Of a stretch of 64,000 nt of DNA, positions 40,570 to 48,203 are shown in pieces. The notes below the pieces were generated by a model. That model saw only the letters and a program-made list of their open reading frames with translations. It was not told the origin of the DNA and did no database searches. Origin of the DNA: an uncultured Cyclobacteriaceae bacterium (GTDB lineage: Bacteria; Bacteroidota; Bacteroidia; Cytophagales; Cyclobacteriaceae). How positions within the stretch are numbered: position 1 is the stretch's first letter; each line of letters begins with the position of its first letter. Where the stretch lies: assembly GCA_943788235.1 (NCBI GenBank), contig CALSPM010000005.1, positions 706,001-770,000 on the forward strand, written 5' to 3'. A program made the translations under genes and the position numbers.

Positions 40570-41238
40570 TTAATACAATTTCACAACAGCCTTTTTGAGG
40601 GTAATGTCTCTTTGTTCCATCAATTGATGGATTTCATGGGCAATATCGAGAGGTTGTGTCCACTGGGTGAAATCTGCTGCAGGCATTTGTTGACGATTGA
40701 TAGGGGTATCTATGGTGCCGGGTACGATAAGAGACGTGAAAATCTTATCTTCAGCGCTTGATTCATTCAATGAATGGGTCAACTGTAATAGCAGACTCTT
40801 TGAGAGGGTGTAAGGCAGTATTTCCCTGCTAGAGCCTTCAAATAAAGGACGCGAGCCAATCATGAAAATATTACCACCACCTACTTCACACATCCATTGA
40901 TGAACGGGTTTGATGACATTGATGGCTGTGAAAAAATTCAATTTCATCATATGCTCATAATCACTCAGTTTGGCATTGGACAAGTTGTTCATAGCAAATC
41001 CTCCCACTGTCAGAATAGCTGCTTTGAGCTTGATTTTTTCGCTTTGAAGCTGATCAATAAGTTCCTGTGCCGCATTTTCATCCGTCAAATTTAACGGATA
41101 ATATTTAGTGTTATTCCTGTTTACTGCAGTCTTACTTGGGGAAGTGGTTCCGAATACTTGATATCCTGTTGATGAAAAGTAATCTGTCAGAGGATTTCCT
41201 AAGCCACCTAAGGCACCTGTGATGAGCAAGTTTTTCAA
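40570..41238 (-). CDS. SDR family NAD(P)-dependent oxidoreductase
   Basis: This classical short-chain dehydrogenase of about 222 residues has the cofactor motif LLITGALGGLG near its N-terminus, and YTLSK (YxxxK) with an upstream IGS as active site. Its substrate is unknown. The longest ORF reaches 41277 and would overlap the divergent gene. I prefer the TTG at 41238, or a TTG three codons later, because the family normally starts just before the Rossmann strand and a TAACTTTG box falls at 41243-41236. This start remains uncertain. Confidence 0.82.
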   Translation of the reverse strand: MKNLLITGALGGLGNPLTDYFSSTGYQVFGTTSPSKTAVNRNNTKYYPLNLTDENAAQELIDQLQSEKIKLKAAILTVGGFAMNNLSNAKLSDYEHMMKLNFFTAINVIKPVHQWMCEVGGGNIFMIGSRPLFEGSSREILPYTLSKSLLLQLTHSLNESSAEDKIFTSLIVPGTIDTPINRQQMPAADFTQWTQPLDIAHEIHQLMEQRDITLKKAVVKLY

Positions 41239-41262
41239 AGTTAAATTATTTAGATTGCACAA
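41236..41262 (-). promoter_or_regulatory. Promoter candidate for the SDR gene, TTG-N16-TAACTTTG
   Basis: On the minus strand TTG (41262-41260), 16 bases and TAACTTTG (41243-41236) match the Bacteroidota consensus, though the spacer is short. The box overlaps the proposed start codon, so translation may begin at the TTG at 41229 instead. Confidence 0.4.
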
Positions 41263-41268
41263 TGAATT

Positions 41269-41601
41269 ATGAGTCAAAGATCGTCATTTTTTCAAGATGT
41301 TTATGAAGTCGTCATGTTAATTCCAGAGGGCAGAGTAACTTCTTACGGAGCGATAGGAAAATATTTGGGTATGCCATCAAGTGCAAGAATGGTGGGATGG
41401 GCCATGAATGCATCGCATACTTTGCCCAAAGTGCCGGCACATCGAGTGGTGAATCGAGTGGGCGTTCTGACGGGAAAGCATTTTTTTGAAACTCCCAGTC
41501 GCATGCAAGAATTATTAGAAGCCGAGAATATAAAGGTTGATAATGATCAAATTCAGCGCTTTGAATATTTTTTTTGGGATCCAGTAAAAGAGCTACCTTG
41601 A
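41269..41601 (+). CDS. Alkyltransferase-like protein (MGMT family, catalytic Cys replaced)
   Basis: The 110-residue protein matches the DNA-binding domain of O6-alkylguanine-DNA alkyltransferases. Present are GRVTSYGAIGKYLGMPSSARMVGWAM (helix-turn-helix with the Arg finger) and the active-site region VPAHRVVNRVG. The alkyl acceptor Cys of PCHRV is Ala here. Such ATL proteins bind alkylated guanine, flip it and recruit nucleotide excision repair rather than repairing it themselves. Its 3' end overlaps the symporter gene by 9 bases. Confidence 0.9.
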   Translation: MSQRSSFFQDVYEVVMLIPEGRVTSYGAIGKYLGMPSSARMVGWAMNASHTLPKVPAHRVVNRVGVLTGKHFFETPSRMQELLEAENIKVDNDQIQRFEYFFWDPVKELP

Positions 41602-43035
41602 TTTCTTGCTGATCAGCCAAAGTCCCAGGAAAGTAAAGGCGCCGTTGAGCATGAGTAACTCAAAACCAAATTGATAGCCATTGAGCCATTCGCTCGAATA
41701 CTTGCTCAGCGAGTGGCAAAAAATAGGGGCGAGTATACAAATGAGGGGAACCCACTGATCCTTAACAACGCGCCGAGTAAAAATACCAAAGGAAAATAAG
41801 CCCAATAAAGGCCCATAAGTATAACTTGCGACTGAAAAAATGGAATTAATCACACTTTGATCGTTGATTGCCTTGAAAAAGAGAATTACCACGATCAGTA
41901 GCAGAGAAATACTAATGTGAACCATCAATTTAGTTTGCTTTTTAGATTCAAAATTGTCAGGCTTGAAATTCAGAAAATCTATACAAAAAGAAGTGGTCAA
42001 TGCAGTGAGTGCCGAATCGGCACTGGAGTAAGCCGCTGCAGTAATACCGAGAAGAAAGGTAATGCCAGCAATTGAGGAAAAATGTCCTATGGCTAAATAA
42101 GGAAATAGGTTATCAGTTCCTGGAGGGACTACGATACCCTTAAGTTCTACAAACTGATACAATAAGACTCCAAGTACCATAAAAAGTAAATTGACGGGGA
42201 TCAGACTAAGACTCATCCAATAGATATTTTTTTGAGATTCTTTTAAATTCCTACAGGTCAAGTTTTTTTGCATCATGTCTTGATCGAGTCCAGTCATGAC
42301 CACGGCAATAAAGGCACCAGAAAAGAATTGTTTGAAAAAATTGCGATTGTGTTGCCAGTCCCAATTGAAAATTGTGCTTTTACTGTCGTTATAAACTTGA
42401 GAAGTCAAGGTAGACCAAGACCAGTTGAGATCTTCTTTAATGAAATATATACTCATCATGACTGAAATAAGCATAAAGGTAGTCTGTAAGGTATCCGTCC
42501 AAACAATTGTTTTAATGCCGGCTCTAAAAGTATATAGCCAAATTAACAAAACAGCGGATACTACGGCAACCCAAAAAGGCAATTCATAACTATCGAAAAT
42601 AGTAAGTTGAAGTACACTCGCGACAAGAAAAAGTCTAAAGGAAGCCCCAATGACTCGGCTCAATAGAAAGAAAAAGGCGCCAGACTTATAAGACCAAAAT
42701 CCTAAACGTTGATCAAGATAGGTGTATATCGAAATGAGACTATGCTTGTAGTAGAGGGGTAATAATATTTGAGAAATGATGGCATATCCCACGAGATACC
42801 CCAGAACCATTTGAAAATAATAAAAATTACTGCTACCGACCTCACCAGGTACCGAAATGAAGGTAACCCCCGACAGAGAGGCACCAATCATCCCAAAAGC
42901 AACCAGATACCAAGGAGATTGTCGATTGCCATCGTAGAAGGAATGAGCCGTACTATTTTTGGAGGTGAACCAAGAAATAGCCATTAATAAAAAAAAATAT
43001 CCACCAATAATGAGCGATACGAATAAAGGATTCAT
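41593..43035 (-). CDS. Sodium:solute symporter family protein
   Basis: The protein has about 13 membrane helices and the SSS pattern: ASLSGVTFISVPGEVG (Na+-site region), a GLDQDMMQKNL loop and the family block GITAAAYSSADSALTALTTSF. The substrate (proline, sugar, vitamin or other) cannot be read off. The long ORF begins with TTG at 43062, but the ATG at 43035 (NPLFVSLIIGGYFFL) starts right at the first helix and is preferred, giving 480 residues. A 66-base region separates it from the divergent clpS gene. Confidence 0.88.
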   Translation of the reverse strand: MNPLFVSLIIGGYFFLLMAISWFTSKNSTAHSFYDGNRQSPWYLVAFGMIGASLSGVTFISVPGEVGSSNFYYFQMVLGYLVGYAIISQILLPLYYKHSLISIYTYLDQRLGFWSYKSGAFFFLLSRVIGASFRLFLVASVLQLTIFDSYELPFWVAVVSAVLLIWLYTFRAGIKTIVWTDTLQTTFMLISVMMSIYFIKEDLNWSWSTLTSQVYNDSKSTIFNWDWQHNRNFFKQFFSGAFIAVVMTGLDQDMMQKNLTCRNLKESQKNIYWMSLSLIPVNLLFMVLGVLLYQFVELKGIVVPPGTDNLFPYLAIGHFSSIAGITFLLGITAAAYSSADSALTALTTSFCIDFLNFKPDNFESKKQTKLMVHISISLLLIVVILFFKAINDQSVINSIFSVASYTYGPLLGLFSFGIFTRRVVKDQWVPLICILAPIFCHSLSKYSSEWLNGYQFGFELLMLNGAFTFLGLWLISKKSR

Positions 43036-43056
43036 TCTTTTAATAAGTTGAGATAG

Positions 43057-43085
43057 TTGCAAAATAATAGTTATTGATAACTTTG
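43057..43085 (+). promoter_or_regulatory. clpS-recR promoter, TTG-N18-TAACTTTG
   Basis: TTG (43057-43059), 18 bases and TAACTTTG (43078-43085) match the Bacteroidota promoter exactly and lie 16 bases before the clpS ATG. Confidence 0.7.
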
Positions 43086-43101
43086 TATCAAATTATTATC
43101 A

Positions 43102-43389
43102 ATGAATATGAATTTCGAGCCGGAAGTTGAAGAACTGGTTGAGGTAGCATTAGATATTGATCAAGAGAAGGAAAGAGGTCTTATTGTTTATAATGATAAC
43201 TACAATACTTTTGATCATGTGACCTCAACGCTGATAAAAGTATGCAAACATCGCCCTATTCAGGCAGAGCAATGTACTTATATTATTCATTATAAAGGGA
43301 AATGTCTTGTGAAAAAAGGCAGCTACGAAATATTAAAACCCATGCGAGAAGCCCTATCTGAAGCTGGGATTAAAGCCGTTATTGAATAA
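43102..43389 (+). CDS. clpS: ATP-dependent Clp protease adaptor ClpS
   Basis: ClpS binds N-degron substrates and hands them to ClpAP or ClpCP. The 95-residue protein has the recognition fold: LIVYNDNYNTFDHVTSTLIKVCKH and then EQCTYIIHYKGKCLVKKGSYE, with the Asn-Asp pair and the His residues that form the pocket. Its stop abuts the recR start codon, so both are in one operon under the promoter at 43057-43085. Confidence 0.95.
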   Translation: MNMNFEPEVEELVEVALDIDQEKERGLIVYNDNYNTFDHVTSTLIKVCKHRPIQAEQCTYIIHYKGKCLVKKGSYEILKPMREALSEAGIKAVIE

Positions 43390-44001
43390 ATGGAATTTTC
43401 TTCAAAACTAGTCGAGCAAGCCGTTGAAGAGATTTCTAAGTTACCAGGCATAGGAAAGAAAACAGCTTTGCGATTGGCTTTGCATCTTCTAAAACAGCCA
43501 GAGGATCAGACCCTACTGCTGACCCAAAAATTAAAAGAATTGCGTGAGCACATCAAATATTGTCAGATATGCCATATTATAAGCGATGTCGAAGTTTGTA
43601 CGTGCAAGACGATGTCCGTAGATCCTGCGCTGATTTGCGTTGTTGAAGAAACGCCTGATGTACTGGCCATTCGTAACACAGGCCAATACAATGGTATGTT
43701 TCATGTATTAGGGGGTCGAATTTCCCCCATTGATGGTATTGGGCCAGATGAATTGATGATTACAAGTTTAGTCAATCGAATCAAAGTAAGTGAAGGAGAA
43801 ATAAAGGAAGTTATTCTGGCACTTAGCGGTACTTTGGAGGGTGAGACGACTGCTTTTTATTTAACCAAACAATTAGACGAGTTGTCTGTCGAGGTGACCT
43901 CAATTACACGAGGAATTCCTGTCGGAGGTGAACTAGAATACGCCGATGAAGTCACTTTAGGAAGGAGCATTATGACCCGTAGTAAAGTAAATACAGATTA
44001 A
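43390..44001 (+). CDS. recR: Recombination protein RecR
   Basis: RecR works with RecF and RecO to load RecA at gaps. The 203-residue product has the helix-hairpin-helix region [21 protein letters not shown] (about 13-33), a zinc-ribbon region and the Toprim domain ([29 protein letters not shown]). The zinc cysteines read CQIC, eight residues, then CTC, so the last pair is spaced C-x-C instead of C-x2-C. Whether zinc is still bound cannot be told. Otherwise length and motifs are normal. Confidence 0.95.
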   Translation: MEFSSKLVEQAVEEISKLPGIGKKTALRLALHLLKQPEDQTLLLTQKLKELREHIKYCQICHIISDVEVCTCKTMSVDPALICVVEETPDVLAIRNTGQYNGMFHVLGGRISPIDGIGPDELMITSLVNRIKVSEGEIKEVILALSGTLEGETTAFYLTKQLDELSVEVTSITRGIPVGGELEYADEVTLGRSIMTRSKVNTD

Positions 44002-44186
44002 TTTGGGTTGTTATTGATGCCCTCCCAAAGTGAAAAGAAAATAAGGAGTAGGATCGCTGCAATTAAAATAGGAAAAGTCCAATTGGCTTCCCCTTCTTTA
44101 AGGCCAGCCAAGAACCTGATGCTGGCTAGCCCGGCCGCGACCAAGCCTAAAAGTACACCCAGACCCTTTCTAACAATTGGATTCAT
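43998..44186 (-). CDS. Small hypothetical membrane protein (62 residues)
   Basis: The product has two hydrophobic stretches (about residues 6-24 and 37-53) with a short charged loop (KEGEANW) between them. It is convergent with recR and overlaps its stop by 4 bases. A competing ORF exists on the opposite strand (44008-44241), but its composition is not membrane-like or family-like. I recognise no family, so the call is only that a small two-helix membrane protein is likely. Confidence 0.5.
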   Translation of the reverse strand: MNPIVRKGLGVLLGLVAAGLASIRFLAGLKEGEANWTFPILIAAILLLIFFSLWEGINNNPN

Positions 44187-44387
44187 TTTTTATGCGTCAA
44201 TAGAGCAGTTATATTTTTTTATTAAAAATTCATTTAGATGAATATTGTTCAATTTGCAGTGAAAATATTTCAAAAAATTATAAACATAGGATAATTTTCA
44301 ATTTTAAATTCAACAAGAGAAACCAATTTTAATTTTTTTTAGTTAAATTGACTTATTATTAAAATTTTTTAACCTAAAACAAAAACT

Positions 44388-45113
44388 ATGAATTTTACAC
44401 TTAACGCTATTTTGCAGTCTGGAGACTACGTTGGGTTTACCTTCTTTATAGGTAGCATGGCCATGCTTGCCGCTACCGTATTCTTCTTTCTCGAGATGGG
44501 GAATGTCCAAGGTAAATGGAGAACGTCTATGTTAATTTCTGGATTGATTACCTTCATTGCCGCAGTGCATTACTTTTACATGAGAGATTTTTGGGCAGAG
44601 ACAGGTACTTCTCCTACAGAATTTAGATATATTGATTGGATATTGACGGTACCTTTAATGTGTGTTGAATTTTATCTTATATTAAAGGCCTTTGGAGCTA
44701 AGATGGACCTTTTGTGGAAAATGATTGCTTATTCGCTATGGATGCTCATTTTCGGATATCTAGGAGAGACGGTATACAGAGATTCCAGTGCGATTTGGGG
44801 TGCTATTTCTACCTTAGGTTATGTAGGTATTTTCTACGAAGTATGGTTTGGATCTGCTAAAAAGCTATCTCAAGGATCAAATGATCCCCATTTGCAGAAA
44901 GCATTTAACACGCTCGCATGGTTTATATTGGTTGGATGGGCTATCTATCCAATAGGTTATATGGCTATACCTACTGATGGATTACTAAGTGGAATACTAC
45001 CTCTTGAGTCTCTTGATATTATTTATAATATTGGAGATGCAATCAATAAAATTGGTTTTGGACTAGTGATTTATTCATTGGCCATCAGCAGTGGTAAAAA
45101 AGCAGAAGCTTAA
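44388..45113 (+). CDS. Proteorhodopsin, green-tuned proton pump
   Basis: This 241-residue, seven-helix rhodopsin uses retinal to pump protons outward in light. The chromophore lysine is K221 in DAINKIGFG (helix G). The helix C triad is D83, T87 and E94 in DWILTVPLMCVE: proton acceptor, threonine and internal donor, the DTE pattern of proton pumps rather than NDQ sodium pumps. H61 in AVHYFYMR matches the acceptor-linked histidine. Residue 91, equivalent to position 105 of the reference protein, is Met, which indicates green absorption. The Blh gene that follows supplies retinal. Confidence 0.98.
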   Translation: MNFTLNAILQSGDYVGFTFFIGSMAMLAATVFFFLEMGNVQGKWRTSMLISGLITFIAAVHYFYMRDFWAETGTSPTEFRYIDWILTVPLMCVEFYLILKAFGAKMDLLWKMIAYSLWMLIFGYLGETVYRDSSAIWGAISTLGYVGIFYEVWFGSAKKLSQGSNDPHLQKAFNTLAWFILVGWAIYPIGYMAIPTDGLLSGILPLESLDIIYNIGDAINKIGFGLVIYSLAISSGKKAEA

Positions 45114-45132
45114 TACCTTTAAATTTATTATT

Positions 45133-45161
45133 AAGAGGACATTTTTATGTCCTCTTTTTTT
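45133..45161 (+). terminator. Intrinsic terminator or attenuator between proteorhodopsin and blh
   Basis: AAGAGGACAT, loop TTTT, ATGTCCTCTT form a perfect 10-bp stem followed by five more T bases. The hairpin ends exactly before the likely blh start codon at 45162, so it can limit blh transcription to read-through. Confidence 0.85.
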
Positions 45162-46055
45162 ATGACTAAATATTTACAATACGGACTGGCTTTGGTTGTG
45201 GGATCACTTTATTTAGTGCTTATCCCTGGCGACGATGTAACCAATATAATTGCACTAGCTGCTATTTTGTTTTTTGGGGTACCTCATGGTGCTATTGACC
45301 ACAAGATTCATCTCAAGTTTTCAAAAAAAAGCAATGTTAAAAAATTCATTTTGATCTACGTCTTAGTAGGTTTAGGTTTTTTTTTGTGGTGGGTGCTGAT
45401 GCCCTTGAAGGCGTTGTTGATCTTTATTATTTTGTCGGCCTATCATTTTGGCCAGGAGCTGATTGAAGACATCGCTGAAACTCCAAAAGACCCCATTCTT
45501 AACTTTAGCTGGGGCTTGATCGTATTAGTAAGTCCAATCATTTTGAAATTCAATGAACTATTACCTACCCTAAATTTCATTGGTTTGCAACCGATATCAA
45601 GGATACCCAGGGATCTTCAATTAATTATGGTTTTAGTCATTCATTTACTGGGCTATGCTTATGTGGTTTATCTTTTTGTTAAAAAAGTGCTTCTCAAGAC
45701 TGCGGTTATTCGCTTGATTCTTTTTTCTATATATTTATTACTGAGCTATCTGCTACTACCTTTCATAGTAGCTTTTGCACTCTATTTTGTCTTGTTCCAT
45801 TCAATCAATGCAATGCGACACCAATTTTTTTGGATGAAGAATCGCTCTGCTGATTATACCTTCCTTATTTTTTTAAAAGATTTGAGTCCTTTTACTTTAT
45901 TGACCATTGTGGGTATGTCCGGTTTGATTTATTATTTAGATCCTGCTGATTGGTCGGTATTTTTTACTTATTTCTTCGTGTTCATTTCTTTGTTGACCTT
46001 ACCTCATGCCTTGCTCTTTGATGAGCTATATGTATCTAAAAATACAATCCATTAG
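45162..46055 (+). CDS. blh: Brp/Blh family beta-carotene 15,15'-dioxygenase
   Basis: Blh cleaves beta-carotene into two retinal molecules, the chromophore of the adjacent proteorhodopsin. The integral membrane protein has the family blocks FFGVPHGAIDHKIH (about residues 36-49) and LSAYHFGQELIED, with histidines thought to bind the iron. Near the C-terminus come FHSINAMRHQFFWM and LPHALLFDELY. The ATG at 45147 lies inside the terminator stem, so the ATG at 45162 (TKYLQYGLAL) is preferred, giving 297 residues. Beta-carotene itself must be made by crt genes elsewhere, as none is in the window. Confidence 0.95.
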   Translation: MTKYLQYGLALVVGSLYLVLIPGDDVTNIIALAAILFFGVPHGAIDHKIHLKFSKKSNVKKFILIYVLVGLGFFLWWVLMPLKALLIFIILSAYHFGQELIEDIAETPKDPILNFSWGLIVLVSPIILKFNELLPTLNFIGLQPISRIPRDLQLIMVLVIHLLGYAYVVYLFVKKVLLKTAVIRLILFSIYLLLSYLLLPFIVAFALYFVLFHSINAMRHQFFWMKNRSADYTFLIFLKDLSPFTLLTIVGMSGLIYYLDPADWSVFFTYFFVFISLLTLPHALLFDELYVSKNTIH

Positions 46056-46142
46056 ACCAAAGAATAAGTTTCTGTTGGGATCAAGCGATCAGAAATTTTT
46101 TAATTAATAATGTATACTCAGTATTAATAGACGAATTAATTT

Positions 46143-47021
46143 TTAGCTCAACTCCTCCTCAAATTTATTATGAATCATTAAGATGAGTAAGCCAAATACG
46201 ATTGCGCCCATAATGAGCCCTATATTTAGCAATCCAGTTACTGAGAAGGATAATCGAATCAAGATGGTAGAAATGATAAATCCAGAATTACGGATGACCT
46301 TGTGGAATTTATCCGTGTAGTAAAATGAGGCCAGTAATAAAATTACGTCTACTACGATCAATAGCGTGAAAAACTCATCAAAAAATATGTTATTAATATC
46401 TTTAAATGAAGTTTTAATCATCGCATCAAGATTAAAAAGAGTAAACGTCCAATTTGAAAGACTGTAAGTAGCAATGATGATGAGTATGGGAACTAGGCTG
46501 GCAGCGATGACTTTCTTCAATGTTATGAAACCATCGATATTGCTGGTGATTACTTTTTGAGTTTTCGAGTGCTTAGGCCTACTTTGTTTATAAAAAAGGT
46601 AGAGTAGGTAGAACATGACCACAGAGGCAATAATATCAAAAGTAAATTGAAGGTCATTTTTAATTTCAAACCAATTGGTGGAGAGTTTTAATTCTGATAG
46701 GTCTTTGAATAGTCGCCTAATAACGATGAGTGTGATGATCTCATATTGTTTGCCAATATAAGTAGTTATAGATCTTGGTAAATAGTAGATGACGAGGTAG
46801 ACCTCGTACAATAGAATAAATGAAAAAGGGGTATAGATGGCGGCGATGGGACTGTCAAAAAGGCTAGATTCTAAGTGAATTAATTTGAGTTGAACCAATA
46901 ATATCAATATAAGATGTATGACAAAGCTTGCGATGGCGATGCTCAGAATAATTTTCTCACTTCTTTTTTTAGTGGTCTCGGAAAGTAAGTAACGAAATAT
47001 ATTTTGGATCTTATTTTTCAC
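46143..47021 (-). CDS. Hypothetical integral membrane protein, about six or seven helices
   Basis: I do not recognise a named family for this 292-residue protein. It has hydrophobic segments at about residues 25-45, 65-85, 130-148, 175-195, 220-240 and 250-285. Notable are the conserved-looking LLYEVYLVIYYLPRS and IITLIVIRRLFKDLSEL, the kind of pattern seen in channel-like proteins of the phylum. It sits beside the rhodopsin genes but on the opposite strand, 87 bases after blh. Confidence 0.75.
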   Translation of the reverse strand: MKNKIQNIFRYLLSETTKKRSEKIILSIAIASFVIHLILILLVQLKLIHLESSLFDSPIAAIYTPFSFILLYEVYLVIYYLPRSITTYIGKQYEIITLIVIRRLFKDLSELKLSTNWFEIKNDLQFTFDIIASVVMFYLLYLFYKQSRPKHSKTQKVITSNIDGFITLKKVIAASLVPILIIIATYSLSNWTFTLFNLDAMIKTSFKDINNIFFDEFFTLLIVVDVILLLASFYYTDKFHKVIRNSGFIISTILIRLSFSVTGLLNIGLIMGAIVFGLLILMIHNKFEEELS

Positions 47022-47339
47022 GAATTGAGATTTTTGGACTTGAGATTAGGCTATTTTTAAATATTAAAAATCTGCGCTAAACACTTGATCAAGATAACTT
47101 AAAAATCATTCAATATCAAATCTAATGGCTCCCAAGAGGATTCATTAATTCTAAAAAAAAGATAATTTAGATTGAGAGTGGGGTTGGTCCAATCGTTATT
47201 TTTGGTCAAAAAAGTTGTTATAAAATATTTACTAAGTGTAGTTACTTTTTATAAGTGGTAAATTTGGAAGGTCGAGATTAAAGAACTAATTTTTTTTTAT
47301 AATCGTTGGTGAGTTATATCATTTCAAGATCTTTCTTTT
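47022..47339. other. 318-base intergenic region with a promoter candidate
   Basis: The gap separates divergent genes. TAAATTTG at 47259-47266 matches the -7 consensus and lies 74 bases before the hydrolase start. I see no ORF with coding character and no RNA gene. Confidence 0.45.
47259..47266 (+). promoter_or_regulatory. -7 box (TAAATTTG) upstream of the alpha/beta hydrolase
   Basis: TAAATTTG fits TAnnTTTG. No TTG stands at the optimal distance, so this is a moderate call. Confidence 0.4.
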
Positions 47340-48149
47340 ATGATTAATTTCAATGTCATTCCTAATCCTGAATCCAATATTTGGATCGTCTTCATACATG
47401 GGGCGGGAGGGAGTATTCGAACTTGGAAATTTCAAGTGGAAGCTTTGCAGCACCATGCCAAATTATTAATGTTGGATTTACGAGATCATGGGGCATCCGA
47501 AACCATCAACCCTTCTCCGATACAATATGATTTCGAATTAATATCTAACGATATTAAAGAAGTAATGGATCATTTAGAGATAGAAAAGGCACATTTCATT
47601 ACGCTTTCTTTGGGGAGTGTGTTGATTCAGGATTTATCAATGCGTTATCCCACTTATATAGGGAAAGTAGTGATGGCGGGAGGAGTTTTCAATGCTAATA
47701 TTATTTTAAAATGTTTCATTCAAGCTGCAAAGACATTAAATAAGATCTTACCCTATGCTGTGATGTATCGTTTGTGCTCTTATATACTCATGCCGCGAAA
47801 AAGAAACCAAATTTCAAGAAAAATATATCAACGTGAAGCGCAGAAGTTGAGCAGAGAGGCTTATATGCGCTGGGTTTCCCTTTCTAAATATTTTATAAAA
47901 TTATTGAAGCACTTTTTTCAGGCTAAAAGTTCTTTTGAGAACCTGATCATCATGGGAGGACAAGATTATGTATTTCTAAGTGGTGCTCGTAAGTATGCAA
48001 GTAATCAACCTAAATCAACTTTTATTGTCATTCCTGCCGTGGGGCATATTTGTAATATTGATGGTAGAAATGTATTTAATGAACATGTCATTCAGTTTTT
48101 GTTTGATAATGTTTCAGTGGTAAATAGTGCAAGAAATAAAAGAATTTGA
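47340..48149 (+). CDS. Alpha/beta hydrolase
   Basis: The 269-residue product has the alpha/beta-hydrolase layout: oxyanion loop VFIHGAGGSIRTW (about residues 16-28), LLMLDLRDHGAS, nucleophile elbow THE-type SLGS in FITLSLGSVLI with the catalytic Ser, and a C-terminal acid and His (QDYVFLSG and VGHICNID). The elbow's first small residue is Thr in place of Gly. The substrate is unknown. The gene stands alone and converges on the M14 peptidase gene. Confidence 0.85.
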   Translation: MINFNVIPNPESNIWIVFIHGAGGSIRTWKFQVEALQHHAKLLMLDLRDHGASETINPSPIQYDFELISNDIKEVMDHLEIEKAHFITLSLGSVLIQDLSMRYPTYIGKVVMAGGVFNANIILKCFIQAAKTLNKILPYAVMYRLCSYILMPRKRNQISRKIYQREAQKLSREAYMRWVSLSKYFIKLLKHFFQAKSSFENLIIMGGQDYVFLSGARKYASNQPKSTFIVIPAVGHICNIDGRNVFNEHVIQFLFDNVSVVNSARNKRI

Positions 48150-48177
48150 ACAGAAGCATGTTGAGTTACTTTCAACT

Positions 48178-48201
48178 CATAAATCATATTTTTGATTTAT
48201 G
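48178..48201. terminator. AT-rich hairpin between convergent genes, possible bidirectional terminator
   Basis: CATAAATCA, six-base loop, TGATTTATG is a perfect 9-bp stem placed between the stop codons of the hydrolase (48149) and the M14 peptidase (48204). The stem is weak in GC, and flanking T runs are short. Confidence 0.5.
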
Positions 48202-48203
48202 TA

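Noticed and set aside
44008-44241. Plus-strand 77-residue ORF
   Set aside because: It overlaps the more plausible minus-strand membrane ORF and has no clear membrane or domain features.
45147-45161. blh start at the first ATG
   Set aside because: This ATG is in the downstream arm of a terminator stem; the ATG at 45162 gives the family-typical N-terminus.
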